Made by a program: the position numbers and the translations under genes. A DNA stretch of 64,000 bases from Sycobia sp. Sy_11. Its lineage: Eukaryota; Arthropoda; Insecta; Hymenoptera; Epichrysomallidae. Location: contig JACCIC010000021.1 of NCBI GenBank assembly GCA_018907035.1, positions 925,001 to 989,000 on the forward strand. The letters run 5' to 3'. Below, piece by piece: positions 63,421-64,000 of this stretch; position 1 is the first letter of the stretch; each line of letters opens with the position of its first letter. The notes beneath the pieces are model-generated. The model did not search any database and was not told where the DNA came from. It saw only the letters and a program-made list of their open reading frames with translations.

Positions 63421-64000
63421 TTTTTTTTTAAGCACTCGGACAGATCCATAGAAATCTACTTGTGAATCGTGCCACATCTTTTGTCTTCCCGAGCGCGCCT
63501 CTTTAATAATTCACACGAACTTTATTCGAAGGGACATCGTAGTTCTTAGTCGACAATTCGCACTCCGCCCCCCTCCCAATGATAGCGACATTGAATAAAA
63601 TAAAAATTTCAATTCGCTTTTATTGCGCCGGCTGGATAATGGCGGGCATTTGTCATTTACTTCATTTCCTTTTTCATTTTTATTTAATACTAACTATTGC
63701 ATTATTCATAAATTCTCTTATTGAATTTCCTATAAAGGAAATTTCGATTTATTATATTTATTTTTTTTATGCGACAATCAACTGCAAAAAAGTATTACGG
63801 AATAAAGTATAACTAATGCTATATATATATATAATTTCTACAGAATTGATCTCACCGTTCAGATTTCTTTGAAGATATTATTTTTATGTACCGTTATATT
63901 CTGCGAATTATTCTTATGTTTAGCTACGAGCACGGGATTATAACAACTATAACAATAATAGTAACAATATTAATGATGTTATTTAACGAAGAACTCAATT
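63420..64000. other. AT-rich non-coding DNA
   Basis: An AT-rich 77-codon frame at 63579-63812 is hydrophobic but resembles no known protein. A short TA run lies at 63820-63831. No gene called. Confidence 0.5.

Overview
The window reads as non-coding DNA from a eukaryote, most likely an insect. Three things support this. There are no bacterial-style operons. Dinucleotide microsatellites are extremely dense: about 26 (TA)n, 24 (CT/GA)n and 9 (CA/GT)n arrays longer than about 24 bp. The only recognisable protein-coding relic is a mariner (DD34D, Tc1/mariner superfamily) transposase. AT-rich stretches alternate with GC-rich patches in which CpG is common. That pattern fits several Hymenoptera (ants, for example), but this assignment is inference and cannot be proved here.

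I could support no intact host gene, tRNA, rRNA or CRISPR array. Nearly all longer open reading frames come from reading through microsatellites (Ile-Tyr, Leu-Ser, Thr-His, Arg-Glu or Cys-Val runs) or from stop-poor GC-rich patches. The window is therefore best described as an intergenic region or the interior of a very long intron.

Layout. AT-rich, gene-free DNA fills roughly 1-1165, 2060-6060, 7400-10100, 11450-12770, 14860-16430, 17355-19040, 22290-23040, 24030-26310, 27200-28270, 28920-30250, 31520-34340, 37860-39860, 42150-47250, 52045-53280, 55400-57480, 58440-59440 and 60540-61920. GC/CpG-rich, microsatellite-bordered patches lie between them, at about 6140-7350, 10100-11430, 12770-14860, 19140-20260, 21680-22290, 23150-23620, 26320-26640, 28400-28920, 30720-31180, 36540-37740, 41310-42150, 47690-48410, 49150-50330, 51240-52045, 53560-55240, 57480-58440, 59620-60540 and 62970-63260.

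The best-supported feature is a complete but dead mariner element at about 45047-46347 (minus strand). It has matching terminal inverted repeats, TA dinucleotides at both ends, and a transposase reading frame with all three catalytic aspartates still visible (the last two exactly 34 codons apart). That frame is broken by several stops and frameshifts. Its right end abuts a (TA)n microsatellite. Other notable structure: several G-quadruplex-type tracts (strongest at 54275-54316 and 63095-63121), compound microsatellites that share one junction polarity, a perfect 15-bp-arm hairpin at 18616-18648, paired palindromes at 61927-61970, and long purine-only strand asymmetries.
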